A stretch of DNA of 64,000 nucleotides, from contig SHZY01000001.1 of assembly GCA_009692065.1 (NCBI GenBank), positions 34,610 to 98,609 on the forward strand. Direction: 5' to 3'. A model generated the notes under the pieces. The model saw nothing but the letters and a program-made list of their open reading frames with translations, was not told the origin of the DNA and ran no database searches. The stretch is from Gemmataceae bacterium. GTDB taxonomy: Bacteria > Planctomycetota > Planctomycetia > Gemmatales > Gemmataceae. Positions 37,618 to 49,218 of the stretch are shown piece by piece. Numbering within the stretch: position 1 is the first letter of the stretch; each line of letters begins with the position of its first letter. A program made the translations under genes and the position numbers.

Positions 37618-37832
37618 AGCCGCTCCGGATCCAGGGCTTCCGTTTGCCCGGCGCGGTGCTCGGCAAGCGCCTCCCGCGCCAGGGCTGCGAGTTTATCCGA
37701 CGTACGTGCGATGTCACGGTCAAAATCGTCTTCGGCGGCGAGTTCAGCCAGCAAGCGGGAAGCCAGCACCTCCTGCTCCGAGTCGGAAAGCTTGGCGGCT
37801 TCGGTAAACGCCGTTTGGAGTAAGGTGGTCAT
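37614..37832 (-). CDS. Cognate antitoxin
   Basis: 'LSDSEQEVLASRLLAELAAEDDFDRDIARTSDKLAALAREALAEHRAGQTEALDPERL'; 4-bp overlap with the toxin. Confidence 0.78.
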   Translation of the reverse strand: MTTLLQTAFTEAAKLSDSEQEVLASRLLAELAAEDDFDRDIARTSDKLAALAREALAEHRAGQTEALDPERL

Positions 37833-37905
37833 GGCAAAAACTCCTTGTTCTACATTGTATCGCGTCCGGCAACCGGCCGCTTACGCGGCTCGGCTCACCA
37901 AACAA

Positions 37906-39294
37906 TCACGAAAACACCCCCGCAATCACCCGCCCCGCCGGCAACACCGGGTTTGGCCGGCGCTGGTGATCGTACAGCGTCGCCTCCGGGTCGATGCCGA
38001 GGGCGTGATAGATGCTCGCTGCAACATCGCCGGGGCCCCAGGGGGGGGTGACGGGAGCGGCCGCCTGGCGATCAGTCGCGCCGATGACCTGGCCGCCGCG
38101 CACGCCGCCGCCGGCGAAGAATAGCGAGCCCGCGGCGCCCCAGTGGTCGCGGCCGCCTTCACGGTTGATCCGCGGCGTGCGGCCAAACTCGGTCAGGAAC
38201 ACGACAAGCGTGCGGCCCAGCAAGCCGCGTTGATGCAGATCGTCGAGCAGGGCCGAGAAGGCGCGATCGACGCCGGCGAGGTGATAGGGATATTTGACGA
38301 AGTCGCAGATCTTCGGATGATTCTGCACCGGCGCGTTGTGATTGTCCCACAGGTTGCCGTATTCGGGATCGTAGCCGTAATCGACCATCACGAATCGTGC
38401 GCCAGCTTCGACCAGCCGGCGCGCCAGCAAGCAGCGCTGGCCGATCTTGGTTCGGCCATAGCCGTCGCGCGCGCCGGCCGATTCCTGATGCAGATCGAAT
38501 GCCCGGCGCACGCCTGGTCGGGTCAGCATGTCAAACGCCGAGCGATACTGTGAGGCAAGTGCGTCCTCGTTTTGCATCATCGACGATTCGACTCGTTCCC
38601 GCAATGTCTGCCGACTCGATAGCCGCGACACACTGAGGCCCGCCGGAAGTTGCAAGCCCTGCTGGTTGAACTCGTCCTCCGACGCCTCGGCAACTCTCGC
38701 CGTGAAGTCCTCGTTGCGAGGTGTGCCGCCGGTGGAGAATGGATCATACTGCCGACCCAGCCAGCCGCCGGTGAAGAGAGCATACGGCGGCGGCCCAGGC
38801 CGGGTCGTGCCGGGGATCGCGATGTAGCCCGGGAAGCCGGCGCGCGGCCCCTGGAGATGCGCGACGATCGAGCCGATGTTCGGCTCCGTCATCAGCTGGG
38901 CCATCGTCACCTTGCGGCCCGAGAGTGCGTACACCTGGCTGAGGAGATGATCGTTCGAGTCATGCGAGAAACTTCGCAGCAAGCAGAAATGCTGCGTCGA
39001 GGCCGCCATGCGCGGCATCACTTCGCCGAAGCGCACGCCGGGAATCGCTGTCTGCACGGAGCCGAGCGAGCCGCGGATTTCCTCGGATGCACCTGGCTTC
39101 GGATCGAATGAATCGATGTGCGTAACGCCGCCCATCAGGTTCAAGAGAATGACCGAATCGGCGCTGGCGCGATGCGTCGCATCGGCCTTCAACGTGTCCG
39201 GCAAAAGCGAGCCGGCGAGGCCTAGCGCGCCGATCTTGAGCATGTCGCGGCGGCGAAGCAGACTATTCCAGGAGTTTGGAAAATCCATCGACAA
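37906..39294 (-). CDS. DUF1501 domain-containing protein
   Basis: 'LLRRRDMLKIGALGLAGSLLP', 'VILLNLMGGVTHIDSFDPKPGASEEIRG', 'LVVFLTEFGRTPRINREGGRDHWG'. Confidence 0.96.
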   Translation of the reverse strand: MSMDFPNSWNSLLRRRDMLKIGALGLAGSLLPDTLKADATHRASADSVILLNLMGGVTHIDSFDPKPGASEEIRGSLGSVQTAIPGVRFGEVMPRMAASTQHFCLLRSFSHDSNDHLLSQVYALSGRKVTMAQLMTEPNIGSIVAHLQGPRAGFPGYIAIPGTTRPGPPPYALFTGGWLGRQYDPFSTGGTPRNEDFTARVAEASEDEFNQQGLQLPAGLSVSRLSSRQTLRERVESSMMQNEDALASQYRSAFDMLTRPGVRRAFDLHQESAGARDGYGRTKIGQRCLLARRLVEAGARFVMVDYGYDPEYGNLWDNHNAPVQNHPKICDFVKYPYHLAGVDRAFSALLDDLHQRGLLGRTLVVFLTEFGRTPRINREGGRDHWGAAGSLFFAGGGVRGGQVIGATDRQAAAPVTPPWGPGDVAASIYHALGIDPEATLYDHQRRPNPVLPAGRVIAGVFS

Positions 39295-39433
39295 TCCCCC
39301 AATTCACAATGTCCTCATCCTATCGGCGATTTCAGAGCACGCAAAGCAATTCTGAACTGCCCCCTTGACTCTGTAATAGCATAGCGATATCATATAAATA
39401 TCAAAAAGATCTCACACCTGAAGGGAGCCTGCG

Positions 39434-40324
39434 ATGAGCAAAGAAAGACCTGCGCACCTGGCTAACGGTTACTTCATGCTGTTGATAGTGATCCTGATGT
39501 TCCTGGTCACCATCGGCCTATTCATTGGCGGCATCTTTGCCCAGGAAGCCCGGCAAACCGTTGCCGGCGGTTCGGGCATGGCGGCGGCCGTCCTCCTGTT
39601 CATCAGTACCATCGTCACCTGCAACGGCTTCCTCGTTCTACTCCCCAACGAAGCCGGGTTGCTCACGCTGTTCGGTTCCTACTCCGGAACGGCGAGGGAG
39701 AGTGGCTTCTGGTGGGCCAACCCGTTCATGATGAAACGCAAACTCTCGCTCCGCTCGCGCAACCTCGAAGGTGGCAAGCTCAAGGTCAACGACAAGCAGG
39801 GCAACCCCATCGAGATCGCCGTCGTCGTCGTCTGGCGCATCGAGGATACTGCCCAGGCAGCATTCGACGTCGAGAATTTTGAGACCTACGTCCGCATCCA
39901 GAGCGAAACGGCGGTCCGACATCTCGCCAATTCCTACGCCTACGATCACGGCGAGGCCAACGAGATCACGCTCCGCAGCGGCGTCGATGAAGTGTCGGCA
40001 GCGTTGCGGGACGAGTTGCAGGAACGTCTATCGAAAGCCGGCGTCTATGCCGAGGAGGCGCGCTTGACGCACCTGGCCTACGCCCCGGAAATCGCCCAGG
40101 CTATGTTGCGCCGCCAGCAAGCAGAAGCCGTCATCGCCGCCCGCAAGATGATCGTACATGGGGCCGTCAGCATGGTGCAGATGGCGCTGCAAGAACTGGT
40201 TGACAAGAATATCGTGGTCTTCGACGAAGAACGTAAGGCAGCGATGGTCAGCAACCTCTTGGTCGTCCTGTGCGGCGAAGCCGAGGTGCATCCGGTGATC
40301 AACACGGGGACGTTGTACAACTAG
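39434..40324 (+). CDS. SPFH/band 7 domain protein
   Basis: N-terminal TMs; 'GFWWANPFMMKRKLSLRSRNLEGGKLKVNDKQGNPIEIAVVVVWRIEDTAQAAFDVENFETYVRIQSETAVRHLA'. Confidence 0.94.
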   Translation: MSKERPAHLANGYFMLLIVILMFLVTIGLFIGGIFAQEARQTVAGGSGMAAAVLLFISTIVTCNGFLVLLPNEAGLLTLFGSYSGTARESGFWWANPFMMKRKLSLRSRNLEGGKLKVNDKQGNPIEIAVVVVWRIEDTAQAAFDVENFETYVRIQSETAVRHLANSYAYDHGEANEITLRSGVDEVSAALRDELQERLSKAGVYAEEARLTHLAYAPEIAQAMLRRQQAEAVIAARKMIVHGAVSMVQMALQELVDKNIVVFDEERKAAMVSNLLVVLCGEAEVHPVINTGTLYN

Positions 40325-40404
40325 TCCGTAGTCCGTGGTCCGTAGTCCGTAGCACAGAATGACGGACCACGGACTACGGACCACGGACCACGGACCACGG
40401 ACCA
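40324..40404. repeat. Composite direct/inverted repeat of 'GTCCGTGGTCCGTAGTCCGTA'
   Basis: Plus-orientation 'gtccgtagtccgtggtccgtagtccgtag' followed by complementary 'ggaccacggactacggaccacggaccacggaccacggaccat'; related copy at 50646. Confidence 0.9.
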
Positions 40405-40589
40405 TGAAAGAACGCAAACCCTTCCTGCTGCGGATCGATCCGATCTTGCACCTGGCCCTCGAAGCGTGGGCCCACCAGGAGTTACGCAGCCTGAACGGGC
40501 AGATCGAATATCTGTTGAAGGAGGCGGTGGCGAAACTCCGGAAAGCAATCGCGGAGGTTGAATCGGAGAATCGGGAAGCCCCGGGGTGA
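40404..40589 (+). CDS. Arc-like ribbon-helix-helix protein
   Basis: '[43 protein letters not shown]'; follows the SPFH gene. Confidence 0.83.
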   Translation: MKERKPFLLRIDPILHLALEAWAHQELRSLNGQIEYLLKEAVAKLRKAIAEVESENREAPG

Positions 40590-40637
40590 GGTACGCCGAA
40601 CCCCGGGGTTCGGGGTACCTCACCCCCGGGGCTTGCA

Positions 40638-41912
40638 TCACTTCAGATAATCATCCGTCAACTCCCAGGTCCCCTCCGTTGGTTGCGACAGCGGCCGGCC
40701 ATTCGCGGCCCAGGGATCGCGGCGGTCACGCAAGACGAGGATCAAATCCGATAGCGTGGCCGGGTGGGTGAAAGCATAGTTGTGGCTCATCCAGAAGCCC
40801 GAGACCTTGCATTCGATGAACTGCACGTTGGGCAACCTCGCCAGACCGTGGCGGATCCTGAGGTTGATGTCCTTGCCCGCCAGCATGCCGAGCCGGCGCC
40901 GGCTGGCAAAGATCAAGTCGGCCGCCTCGATTGTCTTGTCGTGCTGCGAGGCGTAGATGGTGGTCCGCCGGGCCGCCTGCAGCAGGTTCTCGCCGACGAA
41001 GCGCTGTATGAACACCTCCTCGTCCACATCGGGGGCGGCCAGGACGAGGTTTTCGAGCTTCAATTCGTGCTGCGTCGATTTACCCTGGGCGCGGTAGGCG
41101 AGATTGAGTTCACGCAAGGCCGTGATGGTCACGTCGCAGCCGCGGCTATGAGCGACAAGGTGGACGCGCTCGACGCCGGGACACTCCGCCACCGTCTTGA
41201 GGAAGCGGCGCAGGTGCGTGACGGTGAACTCGCCTGATTCGCGATCGTAGGCATATCCTCGTATGCCACCCAATCCCGCGGGCCACGAGTACGCGACCGG
41301 CACACCGACGCGGCCCATGAAATGCCAGACCTCCGCGGTACGGAAGACGGCATCGTCAAAGCTGTTGTTGACGCCGCGGATGAAGATGTAGACGTCTTTG
41401 TGCGCCGTCTGCGCCAGGCGCTGGCTCAACAGTTCGTGGAGTCGTTGGCGCTGCTCATCGCGCTCCTGCAACATGACCCGCGTGATCTCCAGGCCACTTT
41501 CGCTGAGCTGGGCCTGCTCCAACAGCGGCTTCAGCCGGCCGACCTCCTTGGTGCCGGCCAGCTTCAGTTGATACTCGCGGCTACGATTCTCCGTGGTACT
41601 ATCCTGGACCAGTTCCTTCCAGCTCGAATGCGGCGTCAGGCTGACAATGGCGACGCCGAACGCCAGACTGGTCGAGCGCCCGTGGCCATAGACCGGCCTC
41701 TTGCCGGCGACGCCGACTAGCTCAACGGTCCGATCCGTCGCATACAAGACTTCCGCCTCCGTTTTTCGACAGTCCGCCGGACACGCCGCGTAAACTTCTC
41801 GCCCGTCCGCATGGCGCAGCAGATTCGGCGTCGCCACCAGATAGCGATGGCACCCCGCCGCCGGCAGCAGCAGGATTACGAGCAACCAGCTTGTTATTCG
41901 CGAGATTCCCAT
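40638..41912 (-). CDS. Alpha/beta hydrolase of DUF900 type, lipoprotein
   Basis: Lipobox 'LLLPAAGCHR', 'DVYIFIRGVNNSFDDAVFRTAEVWHFMGRVGVPVAYSWPAG', 'VHLVAHSRGCDVTITALREL'. Confidence 0.88.
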   Translation of the reverse strand: MGISRITSWLLVILLLPAAGCHRYLVATPNLLRHADGREVYAACPADCRKTEAEVLYATDRTVELVGVAGKRPVYGHGRSTSLAFGVAIVSLTPHSSWKELVQDSTTENRSREYQLKLAGTKEVGRLKPLLEQAQLSESGLEITRVMLQERDEQRQRLHELLSQRLAQTAHKDVYIFIRGVNNSFDDAVFRTAEVWHFMGRVGVPVAYSWPAGLGGIRGYAYDRESGEFTVTHLRRFLKTVAECPGVERVHLVAHSRGCDVTITALRELNLAYRAQGKSTQHELKLENLVLAAPDVDEEVFIQRFVGENLLQAARRTTIYASQHDKTIEAADLIFASRRRLGMLAGKDINLRIRHGLARLPNVQFIECKVSGFWMSHNYAFTHPATLSDLILVLRDRRDPWAANGRPLSQPTEGTWELTDDYLK

Positions 41913-42048
41913 AGCGAGACACGCAATTTCTCTATTGTCCGCAACGTAACAGGCACGGGTGATAGCCGAGCCGCACGTTTCAATCAAGAGCGATTTTTCG
42001 TGGGACAGAATTCCGGGGGCCCGGCGCGGTTTGCAGAAAACGAACTAC

Positions 42049-42132
42049 AACCACGGATTTCACGGATAACACGGATGGGAAATACCTCGTTGGCATTTTT
42101 CCCCATCCGTGTTATCCGTGAAATCCGTGGTT
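42049..42132. repeat. 31-bp perfect inverted repeat ('AACCACGGATTTCACGGATAACACGGATGGG')
   Basis: Arms 42049-42079 and 42102-42132 are exact reverse complements. Confidence 0.95.
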
Positions 42133-42160
42133 TATTCTTTCAAACCGTGTCGTGCACCCC

Positions 42161-42211
42161 AGGATTCCAATCCTGTCCGCTCCCAAGGGGAAAAGACAGG
42201 ATTGGAATCCT
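42161..42211. repeat. Inverted repeat 'AGGATTCCAATCCTGTC...GACAGGATTGGAATCCT'
   Basis: 17-bp perfect arms, stacked directly after the previous repeat. Confidence 0.93.
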
Positions 42212-42315
42212 GTCCCACGGGAATCGCTCCGGCAGAACATTGCACCGGTGCGATCCTTTGGATAACCTAAGAAGAGTATTTCCACACACCGTGTTCCTCC
42301 ATCCAGCAATCCGCC

Positions 42316-44805
<2,490 letters not shown>

Positions 44806-44814
44806 AATCCCATC

Positions 44815-44857
44815 CTCGTTTAGCGCCCGCGTGGCGCCGCGCGGGCGCTAAACGAAG
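44815..44857. repeat. Inverted repeat, family B
   Basis: 'ctcgtttagcgcccgc...gcgggcgctaaacgaag'. Confidence 0.9.
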
Positions 44858-44868
44858 ACCCGGCTCTC

Positions 44869-47800
44869 CTATTTCACCGAGATCGTCCTTACAATCCGCG
44901 TCACATTCCCGCCGCGATCGCGCACCGACACCGTCACAACGCCGCGATCCAGCGTCGAAATTGGTTCCGCCAACCGGTATTCCCACACCCCCTGGCTTGT
45001 CGTCTTGAACCTGGACGCCAGGTTGTCGCCGGCCTTGAAGCCATCAATCGCGAAGTCGGCGGTAACGTTGAACGACTTCAGATCCAGCCCCGTGTCGTAG
45101 TCGTGCATGCCGATGAGGATGCGGTTGAGCGACTTGTTGGCGTCCGGCGTCGGCTCGGTGACGGTCAGCGTCGGGCGGTTGTCGTCGAGCATCCACCCGT
45201 AGCCACGCACTTGCGGGTTGGCGGGATCGTAGTCGAGATCGATCGGGCAGCCGAGGTCGATCCAGCGGACGAAGGTGCGTTTCTCCTCATCGGAAAGTGG
45301 CGGGACCTTGCCATCGGGCGGGGGGCATTGCGGCGGCAGGTAATCGAGGTCGGCCAGGTTGCGATTCCCGTGGGTGTTGGCGAACGGCTTGCCCTTCCAC
45401 ATCAGCGTGTCGGCGTCGCCGAGGACCTTCTCCGTCGGGAAGTCGTCGTTGGTCCAGCCATCCGTGCGCTGGCCGTAGATCTTCCAGATGAGCAGGCTGC
45501 GGCGAGCCTGCAACTCGCGGATGTAGCGTGAGGCGTTGGTCTGCCGCCATTGGCCATTGTGGATCACCGGCTTGTAGCCGAACTTGGCTTCGCGGTCCAT
45601 CGCGAGGCGGTAATAGGTGCCGGGGACGGTAATGCCGCGGTTGGGCGGGCTGATCCTCGTTTCGTCGTCGAGTACCAATTTGCCAGCGGGCTCACGCCCG
45701 CTGTTCGCCGAGTGGCACGCAACGCAACTGCGATCGAGCAGCGGCTTGATGTCGCGATGGTACTCCACATTGACGACGTGCCCCCTCCCCTCTCCCGCGG
45801 AGGGGTGAGGGGAGGAATTGGCGTAACGCAGGCCGGTCTCGTTCTTGGCGTCCCACTGCCGCTTCGATTCGTCCTTCGCTTTCGCGGTCAACAGCGGCGT
45901 CTTCGTGGTGAGGTCGAAGACCTTGTAATCCTTGTCGGCGGCCGCGGTCTTTTCAAACGCCGTGGGCCGCTGGCTGTGAGCGTGGCAGCCGCCGCAATCG
46001 TTGCGGACTTCGCCGGGGCGCACCTGATGCCAGGTCTGAGCCATATTCAAGACCATGCCGTGCTTGTCGAGCGTCTGGAAGGTGAAGGCGACGTCGGCCG
46101 GGATCTTGGCAAGGAAGCTGGTATCGGGGTTGTTGTCGGGGTCGAGCGGTTGCTTGTTGTCGGTGAAATGGCGCAGCGGGATTTCACCCAGGATGCGAAG
46201 CCGTTCCTGCGCGTGGCTGAAGAATCGCCGGCCTGATTTGAAGCCCTGGTGGCGATCGGTGGTCGGCTCCATCGCGATGATGCGGACGGCGTGGATGTCG
46301 TCGTTCGAATATCTGCCGGCGTCGGAGCCCTGGTTGACCCAGTTCATTGACGCGCCGTTCTCCGACGTGTTGAACGGATCGAGCCCCTCATAGCCCACCT
46401 TGTTCTTTCCGGCGTAACTCGCCGTCACGCTGCCCGCCGGAACCGCGCCGCCCGGATAGCTCTCGCGCTTGTAGAAGCTCGAGGTGCCGATCAGGCCATA
46501 GGGCGTCCCTTCCGGCAACTGCGGCGACAGCTTGCCGTCGTTTGCGAGCGGCGTCAGATTCTTCGGCTCATTGACGCCGAAGATGCGCTTGTAGGGCACC
46601 ACGGCGCGTGGCCATTGCTCGTTGTAGTTGGGGTCGTTCTTGATAAGGCGCATTTGCGCGGGCTCGTCGATCGGTTTGCCATCCTTGATGAGATAGATGC
46701 CGCCGTCGGGCATCGGGTAGTGAGCGTACTGATGGTTCGCTGGGCCGGGGGTGTAGCAGGTTAGTAGGTGATTATACGGAGCGCCCGACGGATGCGTGAA
46801 CTTGCCGACGGCGGGCGAATCCTTTTGATCGCGGATCGACGGATTCGCCGGGCCTTCGCCGAAGTTGGCGAAACGGGTGAACGACTCGATGCCGCGCGGG
46901 CTGAACGGCAGCCGGCTATACTGCCCGCGGCCATTGGAGTGGCGGCCATTTCGCAGCGGCGGATTGCGCGGATCGCCGGTGTAGGCGGGACCGAACGCCG
47001 GCGGGATTTGCCCCTGAATGCGATAGATATCGTAACTCTTGTAGCCATCCTCGCCTGGCGGCAGGAGCTTGTAGTAGCCGCCGAAGCCGCTGTTATTCTG
47101 GTTGTAATACTCCTCGGCGATGATCGACTCGTCGGAAATCTGCGACTGGAAGTGAAACGCATTCGGCGCCCCTTCGCCAGGCAATAGCGCGCTCAACACG
47201 GGATTCCAGTTGGTGCCGTCCGGATTGATGATCCACAACCCCCACAGAATGCTGGAGCGTAGGCCTTGCGATTCAAGCGTGCTGAAGATCACCCGGCCAT
47301 CCTTCAGGATAACGGGGTGCAGCGCCATGCCGATGTTGAGGTGGCCGATCATTTCGATGTTCTTGCCGTCGTCGTCCATGACGAAGAGCTGCAACGTCGG
47401 CGACGGATGCTTGGGTGGCTTGAAGGCATTGCGATTGGAGGTGAAGATCAGCCGGCCGCCGGGCAGCGGGCACGGGCCCATGTTGAGAACGCCGTAGTTG
47501 AGCCAGGTCGTGTCCTTCTCGCCCTTGCGCATGGTGGCCGACCACTTCGCGGCCCCGGTGTTCGGCGTCCACTCTTGATGTGTGAGCTGGACGATCTTCT
47601 TCGTCTTGACGTTGATCTTGTAGATGTCGGCGCCCTGGTACGGCGGCTGGCCGTGCTGGCTGGTGCCCTTGAGTCCCTTGAGGTGCGAGTAGAAAACCCA
47701 TTGGCCATCAAGGGAGACGTACGGGTCGGTGACCGAACCATCGGCGCCGCCTTCGACGAGGCGTTCTTCGGTGCCGTCGGGATGCAGCAGCATCAAGTCG

Positions 47801-48051
47801 CCCTGCGCGTCCATGATCGCCGGATGGGCGATTTCGGTCCAGGAGCTACGCGATTTATCCCCCTTGCGCGGCGTGCGAACGTAGACGATGTCGTAATCGT
47901 ATTTCACTTTCTTATCGGTCGAGATGTGCGGCACCTTGACATCGATCGGATCGAGGAACAACTCCTCTTTCTTCTGCTGACCGACAACCGGCAGCCCGGC
48001 CAAACTGGCAAGCAAGAGCGCGACAACGAGATAGCGGATGCGAGATTGCAT
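44869..48051 (-). CDS. Exported PD40/beta-propeller-like protein with haem-binding CxxCH motifs (hydrazine synthase alpha-like domain family)
   Basis: Signal peptide 'MQSRIRYLVVALLLASLAGLPVVG', 'DGQWVFYSHLKG', CxxCH in 'NDCGGCHAHS' and 'DRSCVACHSA'. Family name from recall only. Confidence 0.75.
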   Translation of the reverse strand: MQSRIRYLVVALLLASLAGLPVVGQQKKEELFLDPIDVKVPHISTDKKVKYDYDIVYVRTPRKGDKSRSSWTEIAHPAIMDAQGDLMLLHPDGTEERLVEGGADGSVTDPYVSLDGQWVFYSHLKGLKGTSQHGQPPYQGADIYKINVKTKKIVQLTHQEWTPNTGAAKWSATMRKGEKDTTWLNYGVLNMGPCPLPGGRLIFTSNRNAFKPPKHPSPTLQLFVMDDDGKNIEMIGHLNIGMALHPVILKDGRVIFSTLESQGLRSSILWGLWIINPDGTNWNPVLSALLPGEGAPNAFHFQSQISDESIIAEEYYNQNNSGFGGYYKLLPPGEDGYKSYDIYRIQGQIPPAFGPAYTGDPRNPPLRNGRHSNGRGQYSRLPFSPRGIESFTRFANFGEGPANPSIRDQKDSPAVGKFTHPSGAPYNHLLTCYTPGPANHQYAHYPMPDGGIYLIKDGKPIDEPAQMRLIKNDPNYNEQWPRAVVPYKRIFGVNEPKNLTPLANDGKLSPQLPEGTPYGLIGTSSFYKRESYPGGAVPAGSVTASYAGKNKVGYEGLDPFNTSENGASMNWVNQGSDAGRYSNDDIHAVRIIAMEPTTDRHQGFKSGRRFFSHAQERLRILGEIPLRHFTDNKQPLDPDNNPDTSFLAKIPADVAFTFQTLDKHGMVLNMAQTWHQVRPGEVRNDCGGCHAHSQRPTAFEKTAAADKDYKVFDLTTKTPLLTAKAKDESKRQWDAKNETGLRYANSSPHPSAGEGRGHVVNVEYHRDIKPLLDRSCVACHSANSGREPAGKLVLDDETRISPPNRGITVPGTYYRLAMDREAKFGYKPVIHNGQWRQTNASRYIRELQARRSLLIWKIYGQRTDGWTNDDFPTEKVLGDADTLMWKGKPFANTHGNRNLADLDYLPPQCPPPDGKVPPLSDEEKRTFVRWIDLGCPIDLDYDPANPQVRGYGWMLDDNRPTLTVTEPTPDANKSLNRILIGMHDYDTGLDLKSFNVTADFAIDGFKAGDNLASRFKTTSQGVWEYRLAEPISTLDRGVVTVSVRDRGGNVTRIVRTISVK

Positions 48052-48154
48052 GAGTCCTTCCCCCCGGATGGAATACACGGCGATTCATTGAGTGTACGCT
48101 GGCGCGGCGGGTACACGCAAGGCTTTTCTACCCCGCTGAAACCGATCCCATTAT

Positions 48155-48289
48155 CTCACGCAAAGTCGCAAAGGCGCAAAGGCGCAAAGAGGATGGAGGA
48201 GGAGAGAAAACGACTTGTACCGCCTGAAGATCCACACATCCATTTCGAGTTTTCTTCGCCTGTTTGCGCCTTTGCGCCTTTGCGTGAGC
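48155..48289. repeat. Inverted repeat 'CTCACGCAAAGTCGCAAAGGCGCAAAGGCGCAAA...TTTGCGCCTTTGCGCCTTTGCGTGAG'
   Basis: Complementary arms in the intergenic region. Confidence 0.88.
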
Positions 48290-48300
48290 TTCTTTCGTGA

Positions 48301-49089
48301 TCACGGCGCCGACAAAGCGACGCGGAACCCGCAGAACTCGTTGCGATTGTCGGGATCGCCGAAGTTGCGATTGGCCGACCGGCAAAAGATCGGATGGCTC
48401 CCCCACGAGCCACCGCGCAGCACGCGGTTCTTGCCCGTCTTCGGCCCCTTTGGATCGGTGACTTCCTTCCCCGAATAGCCGCCATGCCAATCCTGGCACC
48501 ACTGCCAAATGTTGCCGTGCATGTCGTGAAGACCCCAGGCATTGCCGGGGAAGCTGCCGACCGGCATCGGTTTCTCTCGATTCACCCCGGTCTTGCCGGT
48601 GCCGTAAATGAAGTTGCCATTGTAGTTGGCCTCGTCGGTGGCAATCGTCTCGCCGAAGTGGTATGCGGTGGCCGTGCCCGCGCGACAAGCGTATTCAAAC
48701 TCGGCCTCCGTCGGCAACCGATAGGCCTTCTTCTCCTTGGCCGACAGCTTCTTGCAAAACGCCTGACAATCATGCCAGGAAACGTGCTCGACCGGGTAGG
48801 TCTTCTTGCCCTTGAAGTGGCTCGGATTGTCGCCCATGACGGCCATCCACTGCTCTTGCGTCACGGCATGGACGCCGAGGTAGAAGCCCTTGGCGAAGGA
48901 TACCTTGCGCTGGATTTCGTCGTCCCCCCTGCCCTTTTCCTTGTTCGAGCTGCCCATCGTGAAGGTGCCGGCGGGAAGCCAGACAAACTTCATGGCGAGG
49001 CTGTTGGTGAACGGCTCAGCCTTTTGTGGCTGCGCGTGGAGGTTGGTGACGATCAGAGCACAGACGATAAATGATAGTGAGTGGCGCAT
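48301..49089 (-). CDS. Formylglycine-generating enzyme (FGE-sulfatase) domain protein, exported
   Basis: 'FVWLPAGTFTMGSS', 'YPVEHVSWHDCQAFCKKLS', 'YRLPTEAEFEYACRAGT', 'WGLHDMHGNIWQWCQDW', 'RVLRGGSWGSHPIFCRSANRN'. Confidence 0.93.
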   Translation of the reverse strand: MRHSLSFIVCALIVTNLHAQPQKAEPFTNSLAMKFVWLPAGTFTMGSSNKEKGRGDDEIQRKVSFAKGFYLGVHAVTQEQWMAVMGDNPSHFKGKKTYPVEHVSWHDCQAFCKKLSAKEKKAYRLPTEAEFEYACRAGTATAYHFGETIATDEANYNGNFIYGTGKTGVNREKPMPVGSFPGNAWGLHDMHGNIWQWCQDWHGGYSGKEVTDPKGPKTGKNRVLRGGSWGSHPIFCRSANRNFGDPDNRNEFCGFRVALSAP

Positions 49090-49218
49090 GCTGGCATTGT
49101 ACCGGTCGATGGATGAACATCCAACCCGCCGTAAACAGCGGGCTATATGCCGAACCTCAGGGCAGCCGGCCATATCATAAGGATTGCGGGCTGGCCGTAG
49201 CGCGCAAGGAGAAACCGC

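Noticed and set aside
37220-37723. 167-aa minus ORF as a real gene
   Set aside because: Overlaps the better supported toxin gene in another frame; only its last ~36 residues are meaningful, as a DUF1501 remnant.
40324-40404. Possible CRISPR array
   Set aside because: Units are 7-10 bp permuted words in both orientations with no unique spacers; no cas genes in the window.
44869-48051. Hydrazine synthase (anammox) subunit
   Set aside because: Domain-level resemblance only; no hzsB/hzsC or anammox context, and similar proteins are common in heterotrophic planctomycetes.
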